A stretch of 64,000 nt of DNA from Arthrobacter sp. Soc17.1.1.1 (lineage in GTDB: Bacteria; Actinomycetota; Actinomycetes; Actinomycetales; Micrococcaceae). The stretch is taken from positions 3,703,734 to 3,767,733 of the forward strand of contig NZ_JBAJII010000001.1 in the NCBI RefSeq assembly GCF_036867195.1. The letters are read 5' to 3'. Made by a program: the position numbers and the translations under genes. Below, one piece after another: positions 1-8,408 of the stretch (positions are counted from its first letter, which is position 1; each line of letters starts with the position of its first letter). The notes beneath the pieces are model-generated. The model saw only the letters and a list, made by a program, of their open reading frames with translations, was not told where the DNA came from and searched no databases.

Positions 1-494
1 AGGTAGGACATCAGTGCGCTACCGAAGCCTACGACGAAGGCGACGACCGCGACGATGACGGTCTTCGCCAGCAGCGCAGGGGTGCGTTTCGGCACGGCGA
101 CCATCGTCGAGCGGATCATGCCGGTGGTCCACTCCGAGGCGATGAGGACCACGGCGAGCGACGCGATGAGCAGTTGCCCGAATACCAGGCCCGACGACGG
201 CGTCGTCAGGGCTTCGAACGCCGCGCTCCCCGGGCCTTCCGTGGGTGCCTGGAACTCCGCCGGCACGCCCGGATCGCCGGCGGACTGCGCCATGACGGAC
301 AGTGACCAGGCGAAGAGCGCGGCGAGTCCCACCATCACCACGACGGTGGAGACGATGAGGATGACGGTCGAGGGGACGGTGGTGACCTTGATCCATTCGG
401 ATTTCAGCACCCGGCCGAAGTTCACGCCCGAGCCGGCATCACGCTGCGGCCGGGGCCGCTGCTGGGTGGGGGCGGGTGAGGTCGACGTTGCCAT
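1..494 (-). CDS. ABC-2 type transporter permease (3' end cut by window edge)
   Basis: Membrane subunit of an ABC exporter; substrate not predictable. The ATG at 494 sits 2 bases after the stop of the ATPase gene, and the reading frame is open to position 1, so about 164 residues are visible. The first ~27 residues are polar. Next come the segment VLKSEWIKVTTVPST, typical of ABC-2 permease N termini, a hydrophobic helix (roughly residues 41-67), an extracellular loop rich in Pro and Gly, and a second helix beginning LLIASLAVVLIA followed by SEWTTGMIRSTMVAVPKR. That last motif is the usual cytosolic loop of this family. The tight spacing makes it the partner of the ATPase at 497-1444. The C-terminal half lies outside the window. 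Confidence 0.85.
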   Translation of the reverse strand, partial: MATSTSPAPTQQRPRPQRDAGSGVNFGRVLKSEWIKVTTVPSTVILIVSTVVVMVGLAALFAWSLSVMAQSAGDPGVPAEFQAPTEGPGSAAFEALTTPSSGLVFGQLLIASLAVVLIASEWTTGMIRSTMVAVPKRTPALLAKTVIVAVVAFVVGFGSALMSY

Positions 495-496
495 GG

Positions 497-1444
497 TCAG
501 CGTCCTTCCACTGGTGCGGCAGCCTGAGCGGCGGTGGGGAGGTCGTGCGAGTGGTACTCGACCTCGGTCTGGGTGAGCTCCATGTAGGCGTCCTCGAGGG
601 ACACCTGGAGCGGGGTGAGTTCATAGACCAGGACACGCTCCCGGAGGGCGATCTCTGCGATGCGGCGCGGTTCGACGCCGGTGATCTCGACCAGTTCCGG
701 CTCGAGGACCTGCGAGGACACGCCCTCGCCGGCGAGGCCGCCGAGGAGGTCCTGCGGCCGGTCGGCGCGGACCCGCACGCGCACCTTGCCCTGGCCGTCG
801 ATGATCGACTGGATGGGGGCGTCGGCGATGATGCGGCCGCGGCCGATGACGATGAGGTGGTCGGCGGTCAGGGCCATCTCCGACATGAGGTGGGAGGAGA
901 GGAAGACGGTGCGGCCCTCGGAGGCGAGGCCCCTCGCGAGGTGGCGCACCCACTGGACACCTTCCGGGTCCAGGCCGTTGACGGGCTCGTCGAGGATGAC
1001 CGTATGGGGGTCACCGAGGAGGGCCGCCGCGATCCCGAGGCGCTGGCCCATGCCGAGGGAGAACCCGCCCACCCTCTTCCGGGCGACGGGACCGAGTCCC
1101 GTGAGCTCGATGACCTCCCTGACCCGGCTGTTCGGGATGCCGTGCGTCGCCGCCATCGCGCGGAGGTGGTTGTACGCCGAGCGCTTGGTGTGGACGGCCT
1201 TGGCATCGAGCAGCGCACCCACTTCGCGGAGCGGTGCGCGGTGCTGGGCGTAGGGCTGACCGTTGACGGTCACCCGGCCGCCGCTGGGGTTGTCCAGGCC
1301 CACGATCATGCGCATGGTGGTGGACTTGCCGGCGCCGTTCGGGCCGAGGAAGCCCGTCACCTTGCCGGGCTGCACGGTGAAGGAGACGGCGTCGACGGCG
1401 GTCTTCGCGCCGTACCGCTTCGAGAGGGCCTGGGCCTCGATCAT
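497..1444 (-). CDS. ABC transporter ATP-binding protein
   Basis: ATPase of an ABC-2 exporter, 315 residues, partner of the permease directly downstream. Walker A GPNGAGKST, signature SLGMGQR and Walker B VILDEP are all present, followed by the H-loop context LSSHLMSEM. The ~95-residue C-terminal tail is longer than a bare nucleotide-binding domain, as in BcrA/NatA-like proteins. I start at the ATG at 1444 because AAAGGA lies 5 bases upstream. An in-frame extension to 1534 has an atypical sequence (YCWWYRP) and no ribosome site. It is separated from the DrrB-like gene upstream by two hairpins, so it probably has its own promoter. Substrate unknown; antimicrobial or lipid export is a family-level guess. 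Confidence 0.9.
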   Translation of the reverse strand: MIEAQALSKRYGAKTAVDAVSFTVQPGKVTGFLGPNGAGKSTTMRMIVGLDNPSGGRVTVNGQPYAQHRAPLREVGALLDAKAVHTKRSAYNHLRAMAATHGIPNSRVREVIELTGLGPVARKRVGGFSLGMGQRLGIAAALLGDPHTVILDEPVNGLDPEGVQWVRHLARGLASEGRTVFLSSHLMSEMALTADHLIVIGRGRIIADAPIQSIIDGQGKVRVRVRADRPQDLLGGLAGEGVSSQVLEPELVEITGVEPRRIAEIALRERVLVYELTPLQVSLEDAYMELTQTEVEYHSHDLPTAAQAAAPVEGR

Positions 1445-1512
1445 GGGGCGTCCTTTGACTGGAGGTGGTTCGGGCCGTCCCGCTACTACGGGCCGGTACC
1501 ACCAACAGTAGG

Positions 1513-1544
1513 CCTGGGGCCGGTGCGGATTCACCGGCCCCAGG
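1513..1544 (-). terminator. Stem-loop downstream of the DrrAB-like pair
   Basis: Perfect 13-base arms CCTGGGGCCGGTG and CACCGGCCCCAGG flank a 6-base loop. It lies about 100 bases past the permease stop codon and ahead of the next gene on the same strand. No U-tract, as is common in high-GC actinobacteria. Confidence 0.6.
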
Positions 1545-1591
1545 GATGATCACGGGCGGACGAGCCGTACCCCTTTCGGACGACCGCCACG

Positions 1592-1624
1592 CGGCGTCGG
1601 TCGCCTTGAGGACGACCGACGCCG
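1592..1624 (-). terminator. Stem-loop directly after the DrrB-like permease
   Basis: Twelve-base arms CGGCGTCGGTCG and CGACCGACGCCG with a 9-base loop begin about 19 bases past the permease stop. With the hairpin at 1513-1544 it forms a double terminator insulating the two ABC pairs. Confidence 0.6.
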
Positions 1625-1642
1625 CAGGGACGGCGCCTCCGG

Positions 1643-2518
1643 TCAGCGGCTGCTGATGAGCCTGAACTTCCGGATGCACAGCGGCACGAAGACCACGAGC
1701 ATCAGGGCGGCGCCGATCAGGACGGTCAGGACCGCGTTCTGCATGGGCCAGACATCGGGGGCAGGGAGGGTCCCCGTGTTGCCGAACAGCTCGCGGGCCG
1801 CCTGGACGAGCGCCGAGACCGGGTTCCAGTTGGCGAAGGTCTCGAGCGCACTCGGCAGGTTCTGGGACTGCACGAACGCGTTCGAGATGAACGTGAGCGG
1901 GAAGAGGATCATGAACGACGCGTTGTTGATGACCTCGGGCGACTTCACGGACATCCCGAGCAGTGCCATCACCCAGCTGAACGCGTAGGAGAACAGCAGC
2001 AGGAGGCCGAGGCCGGCGAGGAAGCTGCCCATGGACGCGTTGACGCGCCAGCCCACCAGGAATCCGGTGCCCATCATGATGACCACCGACAGCGCGTTGA
2101 GCACGAGGTCGCTGTTGGTCCGTCCGACCAGCACCGCGGACGGGCTCATGGGCAGGGTCCTGAAACGGTCGATGATGCCGTCCTTGAGGTCCTGGGCCAT
2201 GGCCGAGCCGGAGAAGGTGGAGCCGAAGATCACCGTCTGCGCGAAGATGCCGGCCATGAGGTACTGCGTGTAGTCCGCGCCCTCCACCTGGATGGACCCG
2301 CCGTAGATCTGGCTGAACAGCAGCACGAACATGATCGGCTGGAGGACGGCGAAGACCAGCATGTCGGGTGAGCGCTTCAGCTTGGTCAGGTTGCGTTTGG
2401 TCACGGTCCAGCCGTCGGAGAACCACATGCTCAGCTCCGACGGCGGCTCGGGCACATCTCCGCGGATCGCGGACCGACGGTTCTCGGGCTGCCTGTTCTC
2501 GGGTGCCAGGACGCTCAT
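1643..2518 (-). CDS. ABC-2 type multidrug exporter permease, DrrB-like
   Basis: Membrane half of a DrrAB-like exporter, 291 residues, close to the family's usual ~280. The N terminus is cytosolic, followed by six predicted hydrophobic helices. The motif FRTLPMSPSAVLVGRT and the preceding AMAQDLKDGIIDR are characteristic of DrrB-type permeases. The ATG at 2518 overlaps the upstream ATPase stop by 4 bases (ATGA), indicating translational coupling and fixing the start. The frame stays open upstream, but that part only shadows the ATPase gene. Two stem-loops follow the gene. Exact substrate (drug, glycolipid or antibiotic) cannot be told from sequence. Confidence 0.9.
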   Translation of the reverse strand: MSVLAPENRQPENRRSAIRGDVPEPPSELSMWFSDGWTVTKRNLTKLKRSPDMLVFAVLQPIMFVLLFSQIYGGSIQVEGADYTQYLMAGIFAQTVIFGSTFSGSAMAQDLKDGIIDRFRTLPMSPSAVLVGRTNSDLVLNALSVVIMMGTGFLVGWRVNASMGSFLAGLGLLLLFSYAFSWVMALLGMSVKSPEVINNASFMILFPLTFISNAFVQSQNLPSALETFANWNPVSALVQAARELFGNTGTLPAPDVWPMQNAVLTVLIGAALMLVVFVPLCIRKFRLISSR

Positions 2519-3504
2519 GCTGCTGTCTCCTTCTGGGGGGCTTCCGCCGAGGCGTCCTCGGTCCGGTGACCGGTGAGCGTGAGGAACACGTCGTCGAGGC
2601 TCGGCCGCCGCATGCCGGCGTCGTGCAGGCCGACACCCGCCTCGCCGAGGTCCGACAGGATGTACTGCAGGGCGCGGGGCCCGTTCGTGACCGCGACCTC
2701 CACGGTGCGGCCGTCCCCGCCGACACCGGGTTCGCCGTCGCCGTGGCGCCCGAGGATCTCGCGGGCGGTCGGGGCGTGGGCGGCGTCGACGAGCGACACC
2801 ACGACGCGGTGGCCCCCGATCTGCGCCTTCAGCTCGTCCGCGGTGCCCGCGGCGATGGTCCTGCCGCCGTCGATCACCGCGATGTCGTCGGAGAGCTGGT
2901 CCGCCTCCTCGAGGTACTGGGTGGTGAGCAGCAGCGTGGTGCCGTCCTTCACGAGGTCCTTGATGATGCCCCACATGGACAGCCGGCTCCGGGGGTCCAG
3001 CCCTGTGGTCGGCTCGTCCAGGAAGAGGATCTTCGGCTTGATCACCAGCGCCCCGGCCAGGTCGATCCGGCGCCGCATGCCGCCGGAGAAGCCCTTGACC
3101 GGGCGGTTGCCGGCTTCCGTCAGCTCGAACTGGTCGATGAGCTCCTGTGCCCGGCGCCTCGACTCGCGGGCACCGAGGTGGTAGAGCCTGCCCACCATCT
3201 CGAGGTTCTCGAAACCGGTGAGTCCCTCGTCGACCGCCGCGTACTGGCCGGAGACGCCGATGATGCGGCGTGCGGCCTTCGGATCGCGCAGGACGTCGAT
3301 GCCGTCGATGCGCGCGGCGCCGGCGGTCGGCTGGACGAGGGTGGTGAGGATCTTGACCACGGTGGTCTTGCCTGCACCGTTGGGCCCCAGGAGGGCCTTG
3401 ACTGTTCCCTGGGGAACGGAAAGGTTCATGCCGTCGAGCGCGTGGACGGGGCCGCTCTTCGACGAATAGGTCTTCTTCAGACCTTCTGCCTCGATAATCG
3501 CCAT
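2515..3504 (-). CDS. Daunorubicin-resistance-type ABC transporter ATPase, DrrA-like
   Basis: ATPase of the DrrAB-like exporter, 329 residues (family ~320-330). Walker A GPNGAGKTT, signature FSGGMRRR, Walker B ILFLDEPTTGLDPRSR and the switch segment LLTTQYLEEADQL are complete. The C-terminal ~90 residues match the DrrA-type accessory domain in position. It starts at the ATG at 3504 (MAIIEAEGLKKTY), which places the A-loop Tyr in its normal position. It is the first gene of a two-gene unit with the permease (4-base overlap). The unit faces the MFS gene at 3537, which reads in the same direction but ends only 33 bases before it, so read-through is possible. Confidence 0.92.
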   Translation of the reverse strand: MAIIEAEGLKKTYSSKSGPVHALDGMNLSVPQGTVKALLGPNGAGKTTVVKILTTLVQPTAGAARIDGIDVLRDPKAARRIIGVSGQYAAVDEGLTGFENLEMVGRLYHLGARESRRRAQELIDQFELTEAGNRPVKGFSGGMRRRIDLAGALVIKPKILFLDEPTTGLDPRSRLSMWGIIKDLVKDGTTLLLTTQYLEEADQLSDDIAVIDGGRTIAAGTADELKAQIGGHRVVVSLVDAAHAPTAREILGRHGDGEPGVGGDGRTVEVAVTNGPRALQYILSDLGEAGVGLHDAGMRRPSLDDVFLTLTGHRTEDASAEAPQKETAA

Positions 3505-3536
3505 CCCAAAAGGGTAGGACCCCCGCCCGAGGGAAC

Positions 3537-4757
3537 CTAGGCGCTTCGGTCAGTTACTGTCCGCAATCCCGCATCGTCCGTCACCGGTCGTTCGCGGGCT
3601 GCGGGGGCCACGAGGAAGGAGGCCAGCACGGCGACCCCGACGGCCAGCAGGGCGTTGCGGATGCCGACCACGTCGCCGAGGAAGCCGATGAGGGGCGGCC
3701 CGGCGAGGAAGGCCGTGTAGCCGATGGTCGCGACGACGGAGACGCGCGCGGCGGCACGATCGGGATCGTCCGCCGCCGCCGACATGCCCATGGGGAATCC
3801 GAGCGCGGCCCCCGCACCCCAGAGGACGGCTCCGACGGCGGCGAGGGGCACGTTCGGTGCGGCGACGAAGACCACGAGGCCCGCGAGGGAGGACCCGAGG
3901 CTGGCCTGCAGGACCCGCACCCGGCCGAAGCGGTCGATCAGGGGCCCGCCGAGGAAGCGCAGCGCCGTCATCGCGGCCACGAACACCGCGAACATGACGG
4001 CCCCGGTGCTCTCCGAGGTGCCCAGGCCGTCGACGCTCGCCTTCGCCACCCAGTCGTTGGCGGCCCCTTCGGTCAGCGCGGCGCCCAGCACCACCAGACC
4101 GATCAGCAGCGTGCGGGGTTCGCCCCATGCGCCGAGGCCCCGCCGCCGGGCGCCGTCGGACGCCGGTCCCGTCGCGGACCCGTCCGCCGGCGCCTCGGGC
4201 AGGAAGTGGCGGGGCGTCCACAGGGAGACGGCGAGGCTGAGGACGGCCACGGCGACGAGGTGCGCCGACAGGGACACGTCGACGGCGGACAGACCGGCCC
4301 CGATGAGGGCGCCCACGAACGCTCCCCCGCTGAATGCGGCATGGAAGCGCGGCATGATGGTCCGCCCGACGAGGCGCTCGACGTCGGCGCCCTCGATGTT
4401 CTGCCCCACGTCCCACAGGGCGATCCCGCAGCCGAACAGGAACAGTCCGACGGCCACCACCGGCACGGAGGCGATGGCCAGGCCGAAGGCGACGGAGGTC
4501 GCGGCGACGGCGGCGGCGGTGCCGCCGATCCGCACGGTGTTCCCGGTGCCGAAGCGTGCTGCGACGAGCCCGGCGAGGGGGAGGGACAGGACCGAGCCGA
4601 CGGCGCCGACGAGGAGGAGTCCGCCGGTCTGGCCGGCTCCGAGTCCCAGCGTGTCCGATGCGGCCGGGATGCGCGCCGCCCAGCTCGCGAAGACGAGGCC
4701 GTTGAGGCCGAAGATGGCGTAAGTGGCGATCATGGCGGCGCGGACGGCGGGTTTCAC
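3537..4757 (-). CDS. MFS transporter, YbjJ/fucose-permease-like
   Basis: Twelve-helix major facilitator protein of about 406 residues. The opening segment FGLNGLVFASWAARIPA is typical of the YbjJ-like branch, which also resembles sugar/H+ symporters, so it may be an exporter or a sugar permease. Hydrophobic helices alternate with Arg-rich cytosolic loops such as DRFGRVRVLQ. I chose the GTG at 4757. A TTG 12 codons earlier is in frame but lacks a ribosome site and adds a non-hydrophobic WRTAAAAYGG stretch. The weak GGTGG before 4757 leaves the start uncertain. The DnaA-box-like array at 4821-4876 lies directly upstream, within its promoter region. Confidence 0.85.
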   Translation of the reverse strand: MKPAVRAAMIATYAIFGLNGLVFASWAARIPAASDTLGLGAGQTGGLLLVGAVGSVLSLPLAGLVAARFGTGNTVRIGGTAAAVAATSVAFGLAIASVPVVAVGLFLFGCGIALWDVGQNIEGADVERLVGRTIMPRFHAAFSGGAFVGALIGAGLSAVDVSLSAHLVAVAVLSLAVSLWTPRHFLPEAPADGSATGPASDGARRRGLGAWGEPRTLLIGLVVLGAALTEGAANDWVAKASVDGLGTSESTGAVMFAVFVAAMTALRFLGGPLIDRFGRVRVLQASLGSSLAGLVVFVAAPNVPLAAVGAVLWGAGAALGFPMGMSAAADDPDRAAARVSVVATIGYTAFLAGPPLIGFLGDVVGIRNALLAVGVAVLASFLVAPAARERPVTDDAGLRTVTDRSA

Positions 4758-4820
4758 TCTGCCACCGTAGGCGGCGGCCGCGGTGCGCCACAAACGGGGT
4801 CAGCAGGCAAGGCCTCCGCG

Positions 4821-4876
4821 TTGTCCACAATTTGTGGACAACCCTGTGGACGGCGCTGTGGAGGAGGTGTGGACGA
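4821..4876. other. Phased array of five DnaA-box-like 9-mers
   Basis: Two perfect actinobacterial DnaA boxes lie head to head: TTGTCCACA at 4821-4829 and TGTGGACAA at 4833-4841. Three further TGTGGA-containing 9-mers follow in the second orientation: TGTGGACGG at 4845, TGTGGAGGA at 4857 and TGTGGACGA at 4868. Start-to-start spacings are 12, 12, 12 and 11 bases. All lie in the gap between the MFS start and the ABC-F stop. The inverted pair could also fold into a stem and help terminate the ABC-F transcript. The role (DnaA binding or titration, transcription control, or terminator) is inference. Confidence 0.6.
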
Positions 4877-4883
4877 ACGCGAC

Positions 4884-6566
4884 TCAGCGCGCCCGGACCA
4901 CCCGGCTCTCGTCCCAGACGGGCTCCTTCGTCTCGTACACCCTGCCGTCGGAGCCGAACACGAGGAACCGGTCGAAGCCGCGGGCGAACCAGCGGTCGTG
5001 CGTCACGGCCATGACGGTGCCCTCGAACGCGCCGATGGCCCGCTCGAGGGCCTCCGCGGAGTGCAGGTCGAGGTTGTCCGTGGGCTCGTCGAGCAGCAGG
5101 AGGGTGGCGCCGGAGAGCTCCAGGAGCAGGATCTGCAGCCGCGCCTGCTGGCCGCCGGACAGGGAGTCGTAGGGCTGCTCGGCCTGCGACGCCAGCCCGT
5201 AGCGGTCCAGGACGGCGGACGCCGCCTCGCGGCCCAGCCCCGAGCGGTGCTCGTCGCCGCGGTGCAGGATGTCCACGAGCGTGCGGCCGAGGAGATCGGG
5301 CCGCGAGTGGGTCTGCGCGAAGAAACCGGGGCGGATTCGCGCGCCGAGCTTCACGGTGCCCTCGTGCGGCACCTCGGCGATGTCGACCTCGGACACCGGC
5401 AGGTGCTCCCTGTCGGGATCCGAGCCGCCGGCGGCGAGCAGCCGCAGGAAGTGCGACTTGCCGGAGCCGTTGGAGCCCAGGACGCCCACGCGGTCCCCGA
5501 ACCAGATCTCGGTGCTGAAGGGCTTCATCAGCCCCGTCAGTTCGAGCTTCTGGGCGACGACGGCGCGCTTGGCGGTGCGCCCGCCCTGCAGGCGCATGGA
5601 CACCTTCTGCTCCAGCGGGATCGCCTCGGGCGGCCCGGCCTCGAGGAACTTCGCGAGGCGCGTCTGGGCGGCGTGGTACCGGTTCGCCATGTCCGAGCGG
5701 AATGCCGCCTTGTTCTTGTACATGTTGACGAGTTCCTTGAGCTTGATGTGCTCCTCGTCCCACCGCTTGCGCAGTTCCTCGAACCGCGCGTTGCGGTCCT
5801 CGCGTGCCTTCAGGTACGTCTCGAAGCCCCCGCCGTGCGTCCACGACGACGCCCCGAGCACGCCGGGCTCAAGGGTCACGATGCGCGTGGCGGCATTGGC
5901 GAGCAGCTCGCGGTCGTGGCTGACGAAGAGCACGGACTTCTTCGACTCGCGCAGCTTCGCCTCGAGCCAGCGCTTGCCTGGGACGTCGAGGTAGTTGTCC
6001 GGCTCGTCCAGGAGCAGGAGCTCGTCGGGGCCGGAGAACAGGGCCTCCAGGACGAGCCGCTTCTGCTCCCCGCCGGAGAGCGACGACGCCGCCCGGTACT
6101 GCGCGCGGTCGAAGGGGACGCCGAGGGCGGCCATGGTGACCTCGTCCCACGTGGTCTCGAGCTCGTAGCCGCCTGCGTCGCCCCAGTCGGCGATGGCCTG
6201 CGCGTACCTCATCTGCGTGGGTTCGTCGTCGGCCTCCATCATGGCGAGTTCAGCGTCGTCGATCCGTTGCGCCGCCGCGGCGAGCGCGGGCGGCGCGGCC
6301 GATACGAGGAGGTCCCGGACCGTGGTGTCGTCGCGTACCTGGCCGACGAACTGCCGCATGATGCCCATGGATCCGGACCGGCTGACCGCCCCCTCATCGG
6401 GCACGAGGTCGCCGGCGACGATGCGCAGGAGGGTGGTCTTGCCGGTGCCGTTCGGGCCGATCAGGGCCGTCTTGTGGCCGTCGCCCACCTTGAAGGCCAC
6501 GCCGTTGAGCAGTTGCCTGCCGTCGGAGAGGAAGTAGTCGATACCGGAGACGTCGAGATGAGCCAC
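4884..6566 (-). CDS. ABC-F family ATPase (ribosome-associated type)
   Basis: Soluble protein of about 560 residues with two ABC domains and no membrane segments, the ABC-F pattern. Members act on ribosomes, either as translation factors or as antibiotic-protection proteins, rather than as transporters. Domain 1 has GPNGTGKTT, LSGGEQKR and LLLLDEPDNYLD. An Arg/Lys-rich linker with a coiled-coil look follows (REDRNARFEELRKRWDEEH). Domain 2 has GSNGSGKS, LSGGQQAR and LLLDEPTDNLD. I start at the GTG at 6566 (VAHLDVSG), which has GGAAG 9 bases upstream. An earlier GTG at 6590 would add PGWKTGY. It resembles actinobacterial proteins annotated as macrolide-resistance ATPases, but the linker alone does not prove resistance. 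Confidence 0.92.
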   Translation of the reverse strand: MAHLDVSGIDYFLSDGRQLLNGVAFKVGDGHKTALIGPNGTGKTTLLRIVAGDLVPDEGAVSRSGSMGIMRQFVGQVRDDTTVRDLLVSAAPPALAAAAQRIDDAELAMMEADDEPTQMRYAQAIADWGDAGGYELETTWDEVTMAALGVPFDRAQYRAASSLSGGEQKRLVLEALFSGPDELLLLDEPDNYLDVPGKRWLEAKLRESKKSVLFVSHDRELLANAATRIVTLEPGVLGASSWTHGGGFETYLKAREDRNARFEELRKRWDEEHIKLKELVNMYKNKAAFRSDMANRYHAAQTRLAKFLEAGPPEAIPLEQKVSMRLQGGRTAKRAVVAQKLELTGLMKPFSTEIWFGDRVGVLGSNGSGKSHFLRLLAAGGSDPDREHLPVSEVDIAEVPHEGTVKLGARIRPGFFAQTHSRPDLLGRTLVDILHRGDEHRSGLGREAASAVLDRYGLASQAEQPYDSLSGGQQARLQILLLELSGATLLLLDEPTDNLDLHSAEALERAIGAFEGTVMAVTHDRWFARGFDRFLVFGSDGRVYETKEPVWDESRVVRAR

Positions 6567-6611
6567 GTATCCAGTCTTCCACCCGGGCACAAACCGGGGC
6601 GACTGCTCCGG

Positions 6612-7352
6612 TCAGCGCCCGGTGTCGCCCGGCGTCATGCGGTACCCCACGCCGCGCACCGTGCGGATGAAACGGGGGTTGCTCGTGTCCTCGCCGAGTT
6701 TCTTGCGCAGGTTGCGGATGTGCACCTCCACGAGATGGTGGTCCTGGCTCCAGCCCTCACCCCAGACACGGTTCAGGAGCGCCTCCCGCGTCCACACCCG
6801 CTGCGCCCCCGTCAGCAGGGTCTCGAGCAGGTCGAACTCGATGCGCGTCAGTGCGAGCTCCTGCCCGTCCAGCGCGACGACGCGTCCCTCCACGTCCATG
6901 GTCAGGTCGTTGTGGCGCAGCAGCGCGTTGCCGTCGGACACCGGCACGGGTGCAGGACCGGGACCGGCACCGGTGCGGGGCCTGCGGAACATGGCCGAGA
7001 CACGCGCGGAGAGTTCCCGTGGGCTGAACGGTTTGCCGATGAAGTCGTCGGCTCCGATCTCGAGGCCGATCAGCCGGTCGATCTCGTCCTGCCGGGCGGT
7101 CACCATCACGATGTAGGCGTCGGTGGAGGCCCTGCACTGCCGGCACACCTCGACGCCGTCGAGATCCGGCAGGTTGAGGTCGAGCGTGATGAGATCGGGT
7201 GAGTGCTCCGCCAGTGCGGCCAGACCCTCGAGCCCGGAGGAGGCCTCGACGGTCGTGAAGCCGTTCATGCGCAGCGTGGTGGCGAGCAGTTCGCGGATGT
7301 CCGGATCGTCCTCGATGATCAGCGCGGTGCGCTGGGACGTGGGAACAGACAT
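6612..7352 (-). CDS. Orphan OmpR-family response regulator (paralog of the one at 25903)
   Basis: Two-component transcription factor, 246 residues. The receiver domain (1-120) has the acidic pair D15/D16, phosphoacceptor D58 in LITLDLNLPD, T85 and K107. A short Pro/Gly linker precedes the winged-helix DNA-binding domain (about 148-240) with the usual HIRNLRKKLGED and VRGVGYRM. No histidine kinase is encoded nearby, so its partner is unlinked or absent. The receiver and effector domains are very similar to those of the regulator at 25903-26700, including IEDDxDxRxLL and ARQDEIDRLIGLEIGADDF. It ends 45 bases before the ABC-F start and may be co-transcribed with it. Confidence 0.93.
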   Translation of the reverse strand: MSVPTSQRTALIIEDDPDIRELLATTLRMNGFTTVEASSGLEGLAALAEHSPDLITLDLNLPDLDGVEVCRQCRASTDAYIVMVTARQDEIDRLIGLEIGADDFIGKPFSPRELSARVSAMFRRPRTGAGPGPAPVPVSDGNALLRHNDLTMDVEGRVVALDGQELALTRIEFDLLETLLTGAQRVWTREALLNRVWGEGWSQDHHLVEVHIRNLRKKLGEDTSNPRFIRTVRGVGYRMTPGDTGR

Positions 7353-7454
7353 GAGTCAAGAATTCCATATGTCGGGGCCCCAGGTCGCCCCGAACGGCCG
7401 ATCGCCTTGAACGAATCTTGAGGAACCACGCTCCGGCACCCGTAGACTGCCGGG

Positions 7455-8288
7455 ATGCTATCGACGACCCTCCGCACGGTGCTGGTGGACGGCTTCACCA
7501 TCCGCGTCCGCACCACCCCGGGGCCGGAGAATCCCGCCTCCCCCCGCAGCCCGTACGTGCTGGTCCACGGTCTGGGCATGACCCACCGCTACTTCGACCG
7601 CCTCCGCGCGGAACTCGCGGCCGACGCCGAGGTGCACGCCGTGGACCTCCCCGGCTACGGGGCATCGCCCCGGCCGCGCACCCACCTCGGCGTGGAGGAC
7701 CACGCCCGGTTGGTCGTCGAGGCGCTGTCCGCCCTCGGGGTGGCCTCCTGCACGCTCGTGGGGCACTCGATGGGCGTGCAGTTCGTGGCGGCGGCGGCAC
7801 TGCAGGCGCCGGCCCTCGCGGAGCGGGTGGTCCTCATCGGTCCCGTGGTGGACAGGCAGCGCCGCACGGTCCTGCAGCAGGCCCTCTCCCTCGGCCACGA
7901 CACGTTCCGTGAGAGCCCCTCGGCCAACGCCATCGTGTACCTCGACTACCTGCGCACGGGCCTCCGCTGGTACGTGCGGCAACTGCTGCCCATGATGCGG
8001 TACCCGCTGGAGCGCGCCGTCGAGCAGCTCCACTGCCCCGTCCTGGTGATGCGCGGCGGGCGCGATCCGGTGGCACGCCACCGGTGGAGCCGGGAGCTCA
8101 CGGAACGTGCCCGTGATGGCATGCTGGTGGAGATCGACGGTCAGGCCCATGTGGTCCAGCACTCGGCGGCCCGCGCCGTCGCGGCGGAGATCATCGCCTT
8201 CGCCACGCGGACTGCCCGCCGGCGGATGGCCGTCTTGCCGCAAGCTTCGGACGGGTCACCGGGAAAACTTGAAGATAGAAGCGCATGA
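7455..8288 (+). CDS. Alpha/beta-fold hydrolase
   Basis: Cytosolic hydrolase of 277 residues, substrate unknown. The oxyanion segment VLVHGLGMTHRYFD is followed by nucleophile Ser105 in GHSMG. The acid is probably the Asp in GGRDPV and the base the His in DGQAHVVQ, in the standard order. There is no signal peptide. The start ATG at 7455 lies about 100 bases from the divergent response regulator, leaving room for two promoters. The stop is followed by a strong hairpin at 8347-8385, so the gene is probably monocistronic. The family covers esterases, lipases, dehalogenases and many others, so I give no reaction. Confidence 0.88.
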   Translation: MLSTTLRTVLVDGFTIRVRTTPGPENPASPRSPYVLVHGLGMTHRYFDRLRAELAADAEVHAVDLPGYGASPRPRTHLGVEDHARLVVEALSALGVASCTLVGHSMGVQFVAAAALQAPALAERVVLIGPVVDRQRRTVLQQALSLGHDTFRESPSANAIVYLDYLRTGLRWYVRQLLPMMRYPLERAVEQLHCPVLVMRGGRDPVARHRWSRELTERARDGMLVEIDGQAHVVQHSAARAVAAEIIAFATRTARRRMAVLPQASDGSPGKLEDRSA

Positions 8289-8346
8289 TGGACCTGTTGC
8301 GGCTGATCCCGTCCCCCTGCACCATCCGGTCAGCCGCAAGGACACG

Positions 8347-8388
8347 ACACCCGGCCGGCGCTGGTCTGCAGTACCGGCCGGGTGTTTC
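8347..8388 (+). terminator. Rho-independent-like terminator after the hydrolase gene
   Basis: Perfect 12-base arms ACACCCGGCCGG (8347-8358) and CCGGCCGGGTGT (8374-8385) are followed by TTC. It separates the hydrolase from the MarR gene, whose ribosome site starts only a few bases later. Confidence 0.7.
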
Positions 8389-8408
8389 AGCCCTGGAAGG
8401 AACATCGC

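Noticed and set aside
1445..1534. N-terminal extension of the ABC ATPase
   Set aside because: The in-frame extension lacks a ribosome site and has a sequence unlike the family.
4206..7202. A plus-strand open frame of about 1,000 codons opposite the MFS, ABC-F and regulator genes
   Set aside because: Antisense to three recognised proteins and without any family motif.
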